DNA from: a virus
Length of the DNA: 63,851 nucleotides
Reading direction: 5' to 3' (one strand)
Virus record (IMG/VR): IMGVR_UViG_3300030419_006697
Coordinates: 1 to 63,851 of that record
The notes beneath the pieces are model-generated. The model ran no database searches. It was not told the origin of the DNA and was given only the letters and a program-made list of their open reading frames with translations. The first letter of the stretch is position 1, and each line of letters opens with the position of its first letter. Positions 1 to 10,055 of the stretch are shown here, in pieces. The translations under genes and the position numbers were made by a program.

Positions 1-1
1 T

Positions 2-754
2 GGCCAAGCCAAGCGTCTTGCCGGCGGAAACTGCGGCCCTAAGGGTTCGGGAGTTGGTTGTCTTGTGCCCTGTTTTCAAGGAAATTGTGCCAAATATAGA
101 CAAATGGCTGGCCACGACCCGGTTTGTCGCGGAGGCCCGGGCGATTTTAGCGCTGAAGGGTGTAGAGGTTTAAAATTAAATAGACTCCCGCAAGGTAGAA
201 TCGCTTCTTCTTGTCAAAATCCAATAATGGGGAGATTTTCCCGACGCAGATCCAAGCCAAGATTTATCATATTTCATACTGGTGCTTATCCAACAATAAA
301 TAAAACAATTTGTACTTTAGCCAAGAAAGGATTGAGCACTCATTATGAGATTGCTAGAGATGGCACAATATATGAATATTTTGATGCCGGCATATATCAC
401 ACTGCACACGCCGGCAAGTGGAATAAATTATCGATCGGTGTTGATCTTAATCAGCCAACTGCTAGTAGAAAAGGTGGAGCACGATTTGTACAAACACCAA
501 CATCTGCACAAATTAGGGCTTCACGAATATTAGTGGCTTATTTGTGCAACAAGTATAAAATACCAAATGTTGGCGTTCCAACAATACAGAAAAGTACGCC
601 AACGAAAAAAAGATTAATGTTCAGAGATGTTAACCATTTGTTATCTTCTGGTGTAGGTGTCGTCGGGCACTTAAACTTAAGTGGTAACCGCGCGGACCCA
701 GGAAGCCTTTTTATAATGGAAAAAGTTGCTAAAAAGGTAATATATAAGATATAA
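2..754 (+). CDS. N-acetylmuramoyl-L-alanine amidase (Amidase_2/PGRP type), 5'-partial
   Basis: Peptidoglycan amidase that would cleave between N-acetylmuramic acid and L-alanine. The reading frame is open from the first bases of the window, so the start lies upstream; the GTG at 65 is only an internal candidate. The first ~55 residues are Cys- and Gly-rich (six Cys). The amidase domain follows: a zinc-ligand His codon at 275 (context FHTG), an HTAHAG stretch, and a C-terminal GHLNLSGNRADPG motif with His at 668-670 and the third ligand apparently Asp, as in many Amidase_2 enzymes. It directly precedes baseplate genes, so it may be a tail-associated lysin rather than the endolysin; with a lysis cassette elsewhere in the window either role is possible. 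Family call is firm, role is inferred. Confidence 0.8.
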   Translation, partial: GQAKRLAGGNCGPKGSGVGCLVPCFQGNCAKYRQMAGHDPVCRGGPGDFSAEGCRGLKLNRLPQGRIASSCQNPIMGRFSRRRSKPRFIIFHTGAYPTINKTICTLAKKGLSTHYEIARDGTIYEYFDAGIYHTAHAGKWNKLSIGVDLNQPTASRKGGARFVQTPTSAQIRASRILVAYLCNKYKIPNVGVPTIQKSTPTKKRLMFRDVNHLLSSGVGVVGHLNLSGNRADPGSLFIMEKVAKKVIYKI

Positions 755-757
755 ATA
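750..757 (+). promoter_or_regulatory. T4-type late promoter box TATAAATA
   Basis: Exact match to the T4 late promoter -10 element TATAAATA, 22 bases before the GTG start of the 780 gene and overlapping the amidase stop codon. Assignment rests on the match to the known T4 consensus and its position only. Confidence 0.5.
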
Positions 758-779
758 ACATATTCTAGGAGAATGGATA

Positions 780-1733
780 GTGTTAAAAAAAGCAATTGAC
801 AGAAGCGCTATGACCAGCGAATTAAAGCAAAGTCTTAACGAGCAGCCAACAGTATTAGCTGCAGATCGAGTCGGGATTCAAGGAGATCCAATGATCCAGC
901 CACTTCCCGAATACAACAGGGGAGATAAAGACAGCATAATTGATGGTCACAATGGTGGTCAAATTGTAATGACCAGTGATCGACCAGGCGAAAAAGGCAG
1001 TGGCTACGGAAATGAAACTGGTGCAGCAACAATTGACATTGTCACAGGTAGAGCTTCGCGCGATGTTAAGGTTGGGGTGATACAGAAAAAAAGTTTACGA
1101 TTTGAAAACTTATCGATAGATCCAAATTTAGCAGCCGATGCATCAAGGATCTATATAAGCCAAAAAACAGACGTAGACGAGAACTTTGCCCTTGCGAAAG
1201 GCACAGTAGGTAACTCAAAGGCTAAAGCTGCAATTATGCTAAAGTCAGATGCAATTCGTATTGTGGCAAGAGAGGGTATAAAACTTATAACAAAAACAGA
1301 CGCGCTTAATTCGGCCGGCGCCCCAATTCGCTCTGTACCTTCAATTGATATTCTTGCAGGAAATATTGATGAAACTAGAGAACCAGCTGTTAAGGGAAAG
1401 ACCTTAAGAGTTGGTTTAGAGACAGTAATGAAAAGGATAGATGAACTTAATTCAGTGTTGGATAAGTTTATGCAGTATCAAGTTGAATTTAATACGGCGA
1501 TTCAATCGCACGATCACCCAGATTTTTTTGCTATGTTTCTCAATGGCTTAAATGGAGGCAAGTGCCCATTGAGTCCGGAGCTATTAGTGGCCGGCATTAA
1601 GGCCTCGGCCGGCCATCAAATTTCTAAGCATGACGGCGCAATGAATAAAATGAAATTAGCAGCTTCCAATAAAAACATTTCAAAGGTTTTTGGTGCAATG
1701 GAGGCTAGCAGTACAAGAGTTAATATTAATTAA
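780..1733 (+). CDS. Putative baseplate hub/spike-associated structural protein
   Basis: A 317-aa virion protein, probably of the central baseplate. The GTG start is chosen because AGGAG at 767-771 lies 8 bases upstream. The N-terminal half is polar with Gly-rich loops (HNGGQIVMTSDRPG, then a GYGNETGAATIDIVTGRAS stretch). The middle carries a short beta-repeat-like segment (AIRIVAREGIKLI) of the kind seen in spike proteins. The C-terminal part begins with a helical segment (TVMKRIDELNSVLDKFMQYQ) followed by HDHPD. Proteins with this RPG...GYG pattern sit next to gp5-like hub genes in marine T4-like phages, which fits the amidase upstream and gp25/gp6 downstream. No enzymatic motif is seen. Exact T4 counterpart unknown. 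Confidence 0.55.
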   Translation: MLKKAIDRSAMTSELKQSLNEQPTVLAADRVGIQGDPMIQPLPEYNRGDKDSIIDGHNGGQIVMTSDRPGEKGSGYGNETGAATIDIVTGRASRDVKVGVIQKKSLRFENLSIDPNLAADASRIYISQKTDVDENFALAKGTVGNSKAKAAIMLKSDAIRIVAREGIKLITKTDALNSAGAPIRSVPSIDILAGNIDETREPAVKGKTLRVGLETVMKRIDELNSVLDKFMQYQVEFNTAIQSHDHPDFFAMFLNGLNGGKCPLSPELLVAGIKASAGHQISKHDGAMNKMKLAASNKNISKVFGAMEASSTRVNIN

Positions 1734-1745
1734 AAAGGTTGTATT

Positions 1746-4700
1746 ATGGCTAAGGAATTATCAGTTGAAACTGCTGCCATTGGACGATGGTACGTTGGGA
1801 AAGAGTTCGAAAAACTAACCAATAAAAAAGCACTGGCTAGTCTAGGAACTTCAAAAGCAGACAAGGATCAGTATACAGTATTCAACACGTCACAAGACAC
1901 AAAAGCACCTTATTTGGCTTTACGAACCAAGCCAACGAGCGGAAAATCAGCCAAAACTATCGCACAAATGGCTGATGGAACTATAGTCCAAAAGCTTAAG
2001 GGAAAAAATACCAAAAAAGGCTCTTGGATAAAAGTAAAGATGCTGCTAGGAGTAGAAGTCGACGTCGAAGGTTGGTGTAATGCTTTTTGGCTTAAGCCTG
2101 GCGATGCAGATGGTTATTCGACCAAGCCAACTCATGAGGTATTTAACACGTCAAAAGACACAAAAGCACCTTATTTGGCTTTACGCACATTCCCAACTTC
2201 TGGCGCCGGCTCAAAAACTGCACCGGCCAAGACTATAGCCAAAATGCCTGATGGGACAAAAGTCTTCAGATTTGAAGGACCGGGCTCCAAAAAAGGAAAA
2301 TGGGTAAAAATACAAATATTATCATCTCCGGAGGTTGATCAAATTGGCCTGGCTGGATGGGCGCATAGTAAATGGTTAAAATCTATATCAGGCGACAAAG
2401 CTATAATTAGCGGAGATATATACAAAATAATAGTCCGAAATGTAGACAAAACAGATAAGAAAATCACCAAAGAATCTTTGAAAGCTTTAGAGTCTTCAAT
2501 AGAAGAAGAAGCTATACATATAATTTTATCAAATGTTAGCAAGTTAAATAAGAAAAAGATTGATGAAAATCCTCTAGGAATCAAAGAGGCGCTTAAGCCT
2601 AGCATTGATATAACTAGCGAATATGATATTTCAACTAGTAATCCAACGCAAATCAGTCATTTAGTGATATTTAAATACGGCGAAAAAGAAAAGAAGCTGA
2701 TTAAAGAAGCAGAGAACTTTGTACCACCAGAAAAGATAACACCAGTCACAAAAGAATACAGACTTTTTGAACACATCGATAATGTTAAAAAATTAGAAAC
2801 TATTGTCTCACAGGTTGTCGAAAAAATAAGAAATTCAGAGCGCGAGAAGGGTCCATATGCTTTTGATTTTAGAGCCATAGTGAGCAATGCTAAAGTTTAT
2901 TCACAATATATAGAGTCTTTAGAGGACCCTTTTCAAAATGCTGTAGATCAAGGCGTTAAAGAATTTGATTTAAGTAATCCAACGTTAAAAGGGTCTTATA
3001 AGAAATATGTTAGCGATTATGACGGCGGCGACATATCAGATGACTTTGAAATATATATTAAATATAGTTTTTCAGTTCCAGAGACTAGAAAACCAGAAAT
3101 TGAATTACTTGAAGTTCGCTATAATGAGCCTTCTGAAGAAAACAAAATTAAAACTTCAATAAAAGATGGCGCCACACATCAAGTGGCCAATACATCAAAA
3201 GATACAAAAGCACCTTATTTAGCTTTACGTACAAAACCATCTGGCGCGACCGGCGCCGCAGCAAAGAAGAAGAATGTCAAAACAGTTGCTAAAATGCCTG
3301 ATGGAACAAGAATAAAGCAATTAAAAAGCAAAAAAGGAAAGCCAATTAGCAAAGGAAACTGGATTAAGGCACAAATAGTGGACCTTAACAGCAACGACAA
3401 GGGCCTAGAAGGCTGGGCAAGCCAGGGTGGAAATTTTTTAACAAAAGTAGAATCTTCAGAAGTAGAATTGTGGAGACCTTGGAAAGATCCTTCACTGGTG
3501 GTATTGGGTTTGGATATCAAGAAACACCTTGATCCTTATTTTGTTAATTTAATTTTCAACATTCAGGATATTATGTCAATTGACCCTAATTCAATTACAG
3601 AAACGATAGCGGAAGAATTTGTAGAAAAGTATTTTATTAAGCCATCTCTAACAAGATTTGAAGCCCCTGAAGAAGCAAAGCGAGTTTACAATAGCGGTAA
3701 AATAAATTACAAAAACGAAACTGATCTAGAAAGAGAAACTTTAAGTGATGAGATAAAAAACAAGATACACAAAAGACTATTACTCAAGTATAACAATGTA
3801 GCTGATCAAGCCTTTTTATCTATGCTTAAGGATGTTGCATCAATTAAAACGCTGGAAGATATCTATGAAAAGGTTTTAAATGCCATTCCAACAACGGAAC
3901 TTATCAAGATGGTGGCAGAATGCTTGATGAAGGCTATTCCACTGCCTGATATTAAGCGTATGATATGTGATAGCGTATTTAGTGTTTTATCGCAAGATGA
4001 TTTAAACAAACTGCTGAGCTATTTAGGCACTTCTAATTCTGAAGTAGCACAGAAAATTAAAACAAAAATTGATCAATTGATAATAGAAAAGGGAGGTTTC
4101 AATGATCAAATTGGCTCTCTAATATCAGAGTCTATAACAAATCTTGAAGAAAAAGATGTTTTATGTGCAGCTGTATTAGCTGCGATTCCAGCAGCTATAG
4201 CTCTCTTGGCAACTATGACTGATCAAGATTTGGAAAAGCTTGGCAGAGACTTGTTGACTAATAAGATACTAAACCCTGCGCAGGACTTTTTAATTACATT
4301 ACAAAAAAGGATCGATCAATATTCAATAACTGGTATTACTGACGGCTGGAAGACTTTAATAGAACAGTTGATTGATAGCTTTATAGAAGAATTCATCGTT
4401 AAAACAACACAGCAAATATTGCAAGAATTGGCTTATTTATGTGAAGGTTCATCAAAATCAGATTTATCCGGAATGGGAAAAGCAAGTGATTTGCCACAAT
4501 CCATTAATGGTTTTCCACCGACTTTCCCATACCAGCCATTTGACTTAACGGAAGCTATTGATGCGACTGATAATGATGAAGCATATAATGACATAATCGA
4601 TGCATTATTGGATGAAGATATATCTCCCGAACTCATTAAAGAGTTTCTAGATGACTTAACATCACTGTTAACGGTGTCCGAGATATGTACCTTGTTGAAT

Positions 4701-7700
4701 GAAGATTCTAATAGTATCAACAGGGATTATATTCTTAATAAAGTTTGGTCATTTTTATCAAGTGAAGAAAAATATAAAGTTTTAGTTTCGAAACTTGGAA
4801 ATATCTCTCAATTGAGGCAGTTGTTTTATTTACTGTCTTTACGGCTTGATCTGGATTACTGCGTGCAGCAAACTAGAGCACTAGACGCAACAAAAAAAGT
4901 GTTAGCAGATATCTGTGGGCCTATTTCCAATGATGATTATATTGATCGTTTAAATGACAAGGCCGCTCAAGAAGTTATTGATGATTTGTTAAACAAAGAA
5001 GATGCCATAGCGTCAGGACTATTGGACAACTTGTTGAATTTTACAGATCCGTCTAGAATAACTGCTCAATTACCTCCTTTATTTTGTGGACCAGAAACGC
5101 AAGTTAATTCGAAGCCTCCTTTGTTCCTCTCACATCAACACGACAGTGAGAAATATTTAGCAGAAAAAATTATAAAACAAACTTTAAGCGGTATAGAAAA
5201 GCAATTTGAGCAAGATATATCATTTTTTAAAGGTATATTTCTTGCGCCTACAAATGAATTGACCAAAGTCATTGGAGATGCGAATAGTTTTAAAAATGCA
5301 ATGGCTTCGATTTATTCGTTAGCTGAATTAGTTAAAGGCATTAGTCCTCCAGAAAATCCTGAAGCATTTTACAACACACTCACTGAAAAGGGCACATTTA
5401 TTGCCCAATCAGTATATGACTTGCTTGTAAGTGCAGCAAATACAATAACAGTGTCTGGTCAAACAAATGAAGATTTTTTGAGAATTTTCGCGCAGCCTTC
5501 AATCACTGATGATACTCAATTATCGCTTAATTTTAATTACGGGGATGATGTACAGGTAACGTCTGGTCAAATAGAAGTAGAACCAAAGACGTCAAAGATG
5601 ATTGTCAACATTGTTGATGAAGAGCTTGATAGTGATTTGAGCGATGATCCATATAACAATTTTGCCAATAATGTTATTAATTCCTTTGGTTCCGGTGAAT
5701 ATGATCAAGAAATAAAAAGTACCGTAGTTGATGGTTTAGAATTTTATGGCTTTTTGTTGAAAACTATCATTATAGAGCACGCGGAATATATAACCCAGCA
5801 AGATTTATTTAAGCGAGCCAATTTTGACAAACTACAGCTGAATAAAGAAATTTGCACCAAATCCATATTATTTGGTGATGATATTTTAGAGAAAACACAA
5901 GAATACACTGATATGTTGGAATGTAAAAAAGACTTCACTAGTGTTCCTTTGGTCTTTGAGATAGTGCAAATTAATATGTATGTTCAAATTCTTATAAGGC
6001 TCGTTCTTATAGAAGAAATGCTAAAGAGTATATTTGTCTTCGCAACATTTAACATCGATTCTTTGCTCCCAGAAAATAATATTGAATCGTTCTATTATAG
6101 ATATTTATCTTCTCAAGTTGACAAGCGATTGTATGGCTTTTCTGAATTTGAGACAGTAAATTACAACATCAGCCAAGTAATAGCTAAATATTCTACACAG
6201 GTATATGCCGCCACGCAGAATTTAGACATTAAAGCAGATATTTCACAAGATGAAGAAATGTTTATGAAAACCAAAGAATGGCTTTTTGCCGAAGCCTTTT
6301 TAGCCGTTAGAAACGAATTTGCTGAAAAGCTAAAAGAATCAAATTTATTCACACCAGCCACATCCGATGCGGTTTTGGAAGAAGAATTTATTGCTGATGG
6401 GGATGCTCCATCATTTGAAGTGTTAACAAACATAATTTCTCCGAAGCGCTATAATCCTCCAACTATTAAAGACTTGGATTATAAAAATAAAAAGATAATT
6501 GTAGGAAAAGGTACTTATTCGTCAGATCAGAGATTGGTTAATGGTGGTTTTTTTGTTGAAACTGGTTATAAGATTGTGCCTAAATTATCATATGATGCAA
6601 GTCCGCTTGTTAATGAGGAATTCCCGGGATTATTGTTGACGATTGCGGACGTTGTAGCTTTAGCACCTGCAAAAAACCATCCTTATAGACAATTGTTTAA
6701 TATTTTTAATTTAAACGCATTAACCAAAGATGTTGAAAATTTGTATTTTAATGTAACAAAAAAATCAGTTAAAGAGAAACTGGTAGACACAGAAGATGTA
6801 CAATATTTTAATAATATCGGGAATATAAGCTCCGATTCGTATGGAATAGCTTTTCCAACTAGTCCTTTAAATGCGGATTATCTATTGGAACAGCACACAC
6901 AGCTGCAAAAACAAACAGCGCTGAACGTGGGCTTCCCGGAAGATCTTTTAGGTCAGTTAGAAGTGGCTTTGAGCGAAAACAAGGTTTTCAAACAATATAC
7001 CGATTATTATAGCCTAAATCTTCTTTTAAGAGTTGATGATCCTGCAGGCATAATGTTTGAAAAATATAACCAGCTGGTCAATAAAATTGTAGAATTGGAA
7101 CTTGGTGATTTACCGCTTCTTAATGAATTTGTGTCTTTTCACGATTCAATATTGGATAAAAAATATTTTATTCAAGAAGAAGATGGTCCACTGTATTTTA
7201 AATTGCCAATATTGGTTTATTATCCGTTTGAAGAAAATAATTCCGGTCTTTCTGATTTAGGCAAGATAAACGTCCTAGCATCTGAATTTTCAGATGCCGT
7301 GGATGATGAAGTTAGTCAAAGCTTAAAAGAAGACATTGCAACACAAGTATTGTTCAAAGATTTGATTAAGGTTATAAACTATAAAGATATTTTGTCTTAT
7401 CTGTCGATGATTATAACTGAAACTTTAGAACAGCAATACCCCAAATTAAGCACTGTTTTTGACAAGTCTTTTTTGACTACTTTAAGTGCATTAACTCCGC
7501 TTTTAGCGAATGCTGAAAGAGATATTAACCCAAATTATTATCAAGAAGATGCCACTTCTCAAATAGATGCTAGTGATCCAAGCGCAGATTGGCTGCCTTT
7601 AATAATGAAAGAGTTTTTAAAAACCATAGCCAATATGGTTGACCCCACTTGGAAAACGCCTTGGTTCGCACCAGGCCCATTTACACCTTTTGGCATAGCA

Positions 7701-7820
7701 GCAAAAGTATTAGATGGCGAAATGGGAGAAAATGATCCCGCCAATACTGCTGGCCCTGCATTGATAAAAACAACTTCTTTAGAAGATGCCGATTGTTTAG
7801 ACTCTGATAAAAAAGAATAA
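1746..7820 (+). CDS. Giant baseplate/tail protein with three SH3-like domains (2024 aa)
   Basis: Large virion structural protein. Three bacterial-SH3-like modules are visible at about residues 45-117, 132-212 and 480-568. Each starts NTS(K/Q)DTKAPYLALRT, contains an M(A/P)DGT turn and a G(S/K/N)W(I/V)K strand, and ends in a GW motif, the pattern of SH3_3 cell-wall-binding domains. The remaining ~1450 residues are mostly helical and acidic with no motif I recognise; residues ~800-900 contain a hydrophobic Ala/Ile-rich stretch (LCAAVLAAIPAAIALLATM) that could be membrane-active or a buried helix. No enzymatic motif is seen. The neighbours (spike-like protein, gp25, gp6) place it in the baseplate, where SH3 modules could contact peptidoglycan during injection. 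That role is inference. Confidence 0.6.
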   Translation: MAKELSVETAAIGRWYVGKEFEKLTNKKALASLGTSKADKDQYTVFNTSQDTKAPYLALRTKPTSGKSAKTIAQMADGTIVQKLKGKNTKKGSWIKVKMLLGVEVDVEGWCNAFWLKPGDADGYSTKPTHEVFNTSKDTKAPYLALRTFPTSGAGSKTAPAKTIAKMPDGTKVFRFEGPGSKKGKWVKIQILSSPEVDQIGLAGWAHSKWLKSISGDKAIISGDIYKIIVRNVDKTDKKITKESLKALESSIEEEAIHIILSNVSKLNKKKIDENPLGIKEALKPSIDITSEYDISTSNPTQISHLVIFKYGEKEKKLIKEAENFVPPEKITPVTKEYRLFEHIDNVKKLETIVSQVVEKIRNSEREKGPYAFDFRAIVSNAKVYSQYIESLEDPFQNAVDQGVKEFDLSNPTLKGSYKKYVSDYDGGDISDDFEIYIKYSFSVPETRKPEIELLEVRYNEPSEENKIKTSIKDGATHQVANTSKDTKAPYLALRTKPSGATGAAAKKKNVKTVAKMPDGTRIKQLKSKKGKPISKGNWIKAQIVDLNSNDKGLEGWASQGGNFLTKVESSEVELWRPWKDPSLVVLGLDIKKHLDPYFVNLIFNIQDIMSIDPNSITETIAEEFVEKYFIKPSLTRFEAPEEAKRVYNSGKINYKNETDLERETLSDEIKNKIHKRLLLKYNNVADQAFLSMLKDVASIKTLEDIYEKVLNAIPTTELIKMVAECLMKAIPLPDIKRMICDSVFSVLSQDDLNKLLSYLGTSNSEVAQKIKTKIDQLIIEKGGFNDQIGSLISESITNLEEKDVLCAAVLAAIPAAIALLATMTDQDLEKLGRDLLTNKILNPAQDFLITLQKRIDQYSITGITDGWKTLIEQLIDSFIEEFIVKTTQQILQELAYLCEGSSKSDLSGMGKASDLPQSINGFPPTFPYQPFDLTEAIDATDNDEAYNDIIDALLDEDISPELIKEFLDDLTSLLTVSEICTLLNEDSNSINRDYILNKVWSFLSSEEKYKVLVSKLGNISQLRQLFYLLSLRLDLDYCVQQTRALDATKKVLADICGPISNDDYIDRLNDKAAQEVIDDLLNKEDAIASGLLDNLLNFTDPSRITAQLPPLFCGPETQVNSKPPLFLSHQHDSEKYLAEKIIKQTLSGIEKQFEQDISFFKGIFLAPTNELTKVIGDANSFKNAMASIYSLAELVKGISPPENPEAFYNTLTEKGTFIAQSVYDLLVSAANTITVSGQTNEDFLRIFAQPSITDDTQLSLNFNYGDDVQVTSGQIEVEPKTSKMIVNIVDEELDSDLSDDPYNNFANNVINSFGSGEYDQEIKSTVVDGLEFYGFLLKTIIIEHAEYITQQDLFKRANFDKLQLNKEICTKSILFGDDILEKTQEYTDMLECKKDFTSVPLVFEIVQINMYVQILIRLVLIEEMLKSIFVFATFNIDSLLPENNIESFYYRYLSSQVDKRLYGFSEFETVNYNISQVIAKYSTQVYAATQNLDIKADISQDEEMFMKTKEWLFAEAFLAVRNEFAEKLKESNLFTPATSDAVLEEEFIADGDAPSFEVLTNIISPKRYNPPTIKDLDYKNKKIIVGKGTYSSDQRLVNGGFFVETGYKIVPKLSYDASPLVNEEFPGLLLTIADVVALAPAKNHPYRQLFNIFNLNALTKDVENLYFNVTKKSVKEKLVDTEDVQYFNNIGNISSDSYGIAFPTSPLNADYLLEQHTQLQKQTALNVGFPEDLLGQLEVALSENKVFKQYTDYYSLNLLLRVDDPAGIMFEKYNQLVNKIVELELGDLPLLNEFVSFHDSILDKKYFIQEEDGPLYFKLPILVYYPFEENNSGLSDLGKINVLASEFSDAVDDEVSQSLKEDIATQVLFKDLIKVINYKDILSYLSMIITETLEQQYPKLSTVFDKSFLTTLSALTPLLANAERDINPNYYQEDATSQIDASDPSADWLPLIMKEFLKTIANMVDPTWKTPWFAPGPFTPFGIAAKVLDGEMGENDPANTAGPALIKTTSLEDADCLDSDKKE
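1878..3450 (+). repeat. Three SH3-module repeats within the 2024-aa gene
   Basis: Repeat units begin at 1878, 2139 and 3183. Copies 1 and 2 are nearly identical in DNA over the segment encoding DTKAPYLALR, including synonymous positions; copy 3 differs by a few third-position changes. Units are about 220-260 bases long and diverge after the first ~40 bases. Confidence 0.85.
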
Positions 7821-7823
7821 AAA

Positions 7824-7833
7824 ACTACTTATT
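7824..7833 (+). promoter_or_regulatory. Candidate late promoter element ACTACTTATT
   Basis: One of eleven intergenic copies of ACTAnTTAnW. It lies between the 2024-aa gene and the gp25-like gene, 15 bases before the ATG at 7849. See the finding on this motif. Confidence 0.4.
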
Positions 7834-7848
7834 GAGAGAGGTTGATAT

Positions 7849-8244
7849 ATGGCAATCGGTTATGATGCAGAATTACCTTTAAAGTATAATTCGGTCGACG
7901 GTTTTTACGCATTAAGCAAGACAATAAAAGACAACATTCAGCAAAACATTCGAATGCTGATGCTAACTACACCAGGTGAAAGAATGATGCTACCAGGATA
8001 TGGTGTTGGTCTTCGAAATTATTTATTTGAAATCGCCCCGGAAAGACAAATATTTGACAAAATCAAAGAACAGCTTGATTTGTTTTTGCCTGAAATTCGT
8101 GTAGTATCTTTGAATATAAAAAAAGGTCAAAATTTAATGTCAAGTACCGGCCAAGATAATTCATTATTCATTCGTATGGAATATTTAATACCAGATACAG
8201 ATTTGCTTCAAACATTTCAACTGCTAGAAACAAGTATAATGTAA
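7849..8244 (+). CDS. 25: Baseplate wedge protein, gp25-like
   Basis: A 131-aa member of the GPW/gp25 family, the small wedge subunit that helps initiate sheath polymerisation on the baseplate in contractile tails and related injection machines. The family core is clear: a run ending in IRMLMLTTPGERMMLPGYG followed by VGLRNYLFE, then an amphipathic helix and a C-terminal beta strand pair. Length is typical (T4 gp25 is 132 aa). Despite the Pfam lysozyme label, no lysozyme active site is expected. It is followed 18 bases later by the gp6-like gene, the same order as in T4-type wedge clusters. SD GAGAGG lies at 7834-7839. Confidence 0.9.
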   Translation: MAIGYDAELPLKYNSVDGFYALSKTIKDNIQQNIRMLMLTTPGERMMLPGYGVGLRNYLFEIAPERQIFDKIKEQLDLFLPEIRVVSLNIKKGQNLMSSTGQDNSLFIRMEYLIPDTDLLQTFQLLETSIM

Positions 8245-8261
8245 ATTTAAGAGGATGAGAG

Positions 8262-10055
8262 ATGTCCAACAAAAAACCAGCAATTGATTACACAAGTAGA
8301 GACTTTACTAGTCTTAAGTTAGATTTAGTAAATTATGCAAGAAGATATTATCCAGACCAGTTTAGAGATTTTACTGCTAATTCATTTGGATCATTAATGT
8401 TAGACACCGTATCGTATGTTGGCGACATTCTCTCTTTCTACCTAGACTATCAGACAAACGAATCATTTTTGTCTACTGCAATAGACTACAACAATATTCT
8501 TAAGCTGGCTAGACAGTTTGGGTATAAACCACGCTTATCACCATCTTCATATGGAGTATTGACTTTTTTCTTACTAATACCGTCAACTAATGGGACGCCA
8601 GATTATGATTACGCGCCGATCTTGAAAAGAGGTAGTGTTTTTAGAACTGGGACTGGAAATTTATTTACATTACTTGAAGATATTAATTTTGCTGATGTAA
8701 CCAAGACTGAAACAGTGGTTGGAGACGTTGATTCTGCCACCGGTGTTCCTACAAGCTTTGCAGTTAGAGCCAGAGGCCAAGCTGTATCTGGAGAATTAAA
8801 TACAATTACTATAGAGGTTGGAGAGTATGAAAAATTCAGAAGGTTACCCATTTCAGATAGTAACATTACAGAAATTGTCTCTGTTGTAGACTCTGAAGGA
8901 AATGTGTATACCGAGGTGGATTATTTGACACAAAATACAATATACGTTCCGATAATAAATCGAAACGAAGATAGAACCACTGTTGCAAACATTCTAAAGC
9001 CAATATCAGTACCTAGAAGATTTGTAGTGGAGAAAGAACAAGATCAGGTAATTTTGCAGTTTGGGTTTGGTACAAATGAAGATGAGGAAAGAATAATAAA
9101 TCCAAGTAACGTGATTATAGAACAACACGGCAAGCAATACATCTCCGATGACTCTTTCGATCCGGCTGCCTTGATCAAGACTGATCGTTTAGGTGTTAGC
9201 CCTTCCGATACTGTTTTGGTTATAACATATCGTGTTAATTCTGCGGAAGACACAAATGCTTCAGTTGGTATTATAAATCAAATAGTTGATCCTTTGTTTG
9301 AATTTAATTCATCTGCTAACTTACTATCAACATCAATTGCGGACGTTCGGTCTAGTTTGGAAGTTATCAACGAAGAAGCGTTTATAGGAGATGTACCATT
9401 TCCCGATTCTCAAGAAATAAAAACTAGAGCTTTTGGGGCATATAGTATGCAAAATCGAATTGTTACAAAACAAGATTTTATGGCAGCTGCTTATGGAATG
9501 CCTTCTAAATTTGGTGCAATTAAGAAAGTTAATGTACTACAAGATAGCGATAGCTTTAATCAACGAAATATAAATATGTATGTGCTTTCTGAAGACAGCA
9601 TTGGCGATCTAACTATTGCCAACAATACCATTAAAAATAATTTAAAAACTTGGCTCTCTAGGTATAAGATGATCAACGATACGATTGATATTTTGGATGC
9701 TAATATTATTAATTTGCAAATTGGCTTTAAAGTGGTGTCGTTTCCAGATACTAACAAATTCTCCTCTTTGCAGGTTGCGAAAGACGATTTACAATCCTTT
9801 TTTGTTAACAGGAATGGTTATGACATAGGCGAACCGTTTAGTATAACTGACATATATGCCGTGCTCAAAAATTCATTAGCAATACTTGACGTTATAGAGG
9901 TCAATGTTGAGGTATTATCTGGCGGTGTTTATTCTGATTCGAATTTTTCTGTGGCTATTAATAAATCTGGCGACGGCCGTAAAATATTTTGCCCAGAAGA
10001 TTCTTGTTTCGAAATCAAATTTCCTGATTCGGATATTATAGGAACCATAGTATAA
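8262..10055 (+). CDS. 6: Baseplate wedge protein, gp6-like (baseplate J family)
   Basis: A 597-aa homologue of the T4 wedge subunit gp6, which forms the iris ring holding the baseplate together. The N-terminus has the family pattern IDYTSRDF followed by LVNYARRYYPDQFRDF and a segment (SYVGDILSFYLDYQTNESFL) containing the D-x-L-S-F-Y-x-D-x-x-x-N-E core. Central beta-rich region and a C-terminal domain with repeated DI/LxxNI segments follow. Length is near T4 gp6 (660 aa). SD GAGG lies about 10 bases before the ATG. The stop overlaps the next start by one base (TAATG), suggesting translational coupling. Confidence 0.88.
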   Translation: MSNKKPAIDYTSRDFTSLKLDLVNYARRYYPDQFRDFTANSFGSLMLDTVSYVGDILSFYLDYQTNESFLSTAIDYNNILKLARQFGYKPRLSPSSYGVLTFFLLIPSTNGTPDYDYAPILKRGSVFRTGTGNLFTLLEDINFADVTKTETVVGDVDSATGVPTSFAVRARGQAVSGELNTITIEVGEYEKFRRLPISDSNITEIVSVVDSEGNVYTEVDYLTQNTIYVPIINRNEDRTTVANILKPISVPRRFVVEKEQDQVILQFGFGTNEDEERIINPSNVIIEQHGKQYISDDSFDPAALIKTDRLGVSPSDTVLVITYRVNSAEDTNASVGIINQIVDPLFEFNSSANLLSTSIADVRSSLEVINEEAFIGDVPFPDSQEIKTRAFGAYSMQNRIVTKQDFMAAAYGMPSKFGAIKKVNVLQDSDSFNQRNINMYVLSEDSIGDLTIANNTIKNNLKTWLSRYKMINDTIDILDANIINLQIGFKVVSFPDTNKFSSLQVAKDDLQSFFVNRNGYDIGEPFSITDIYAVLKNSLAILDVIEVNVEVLSGGVYSDSNFSVAINKSGDGRKIFCPEDSCFEIKFPDSDIIGTIV

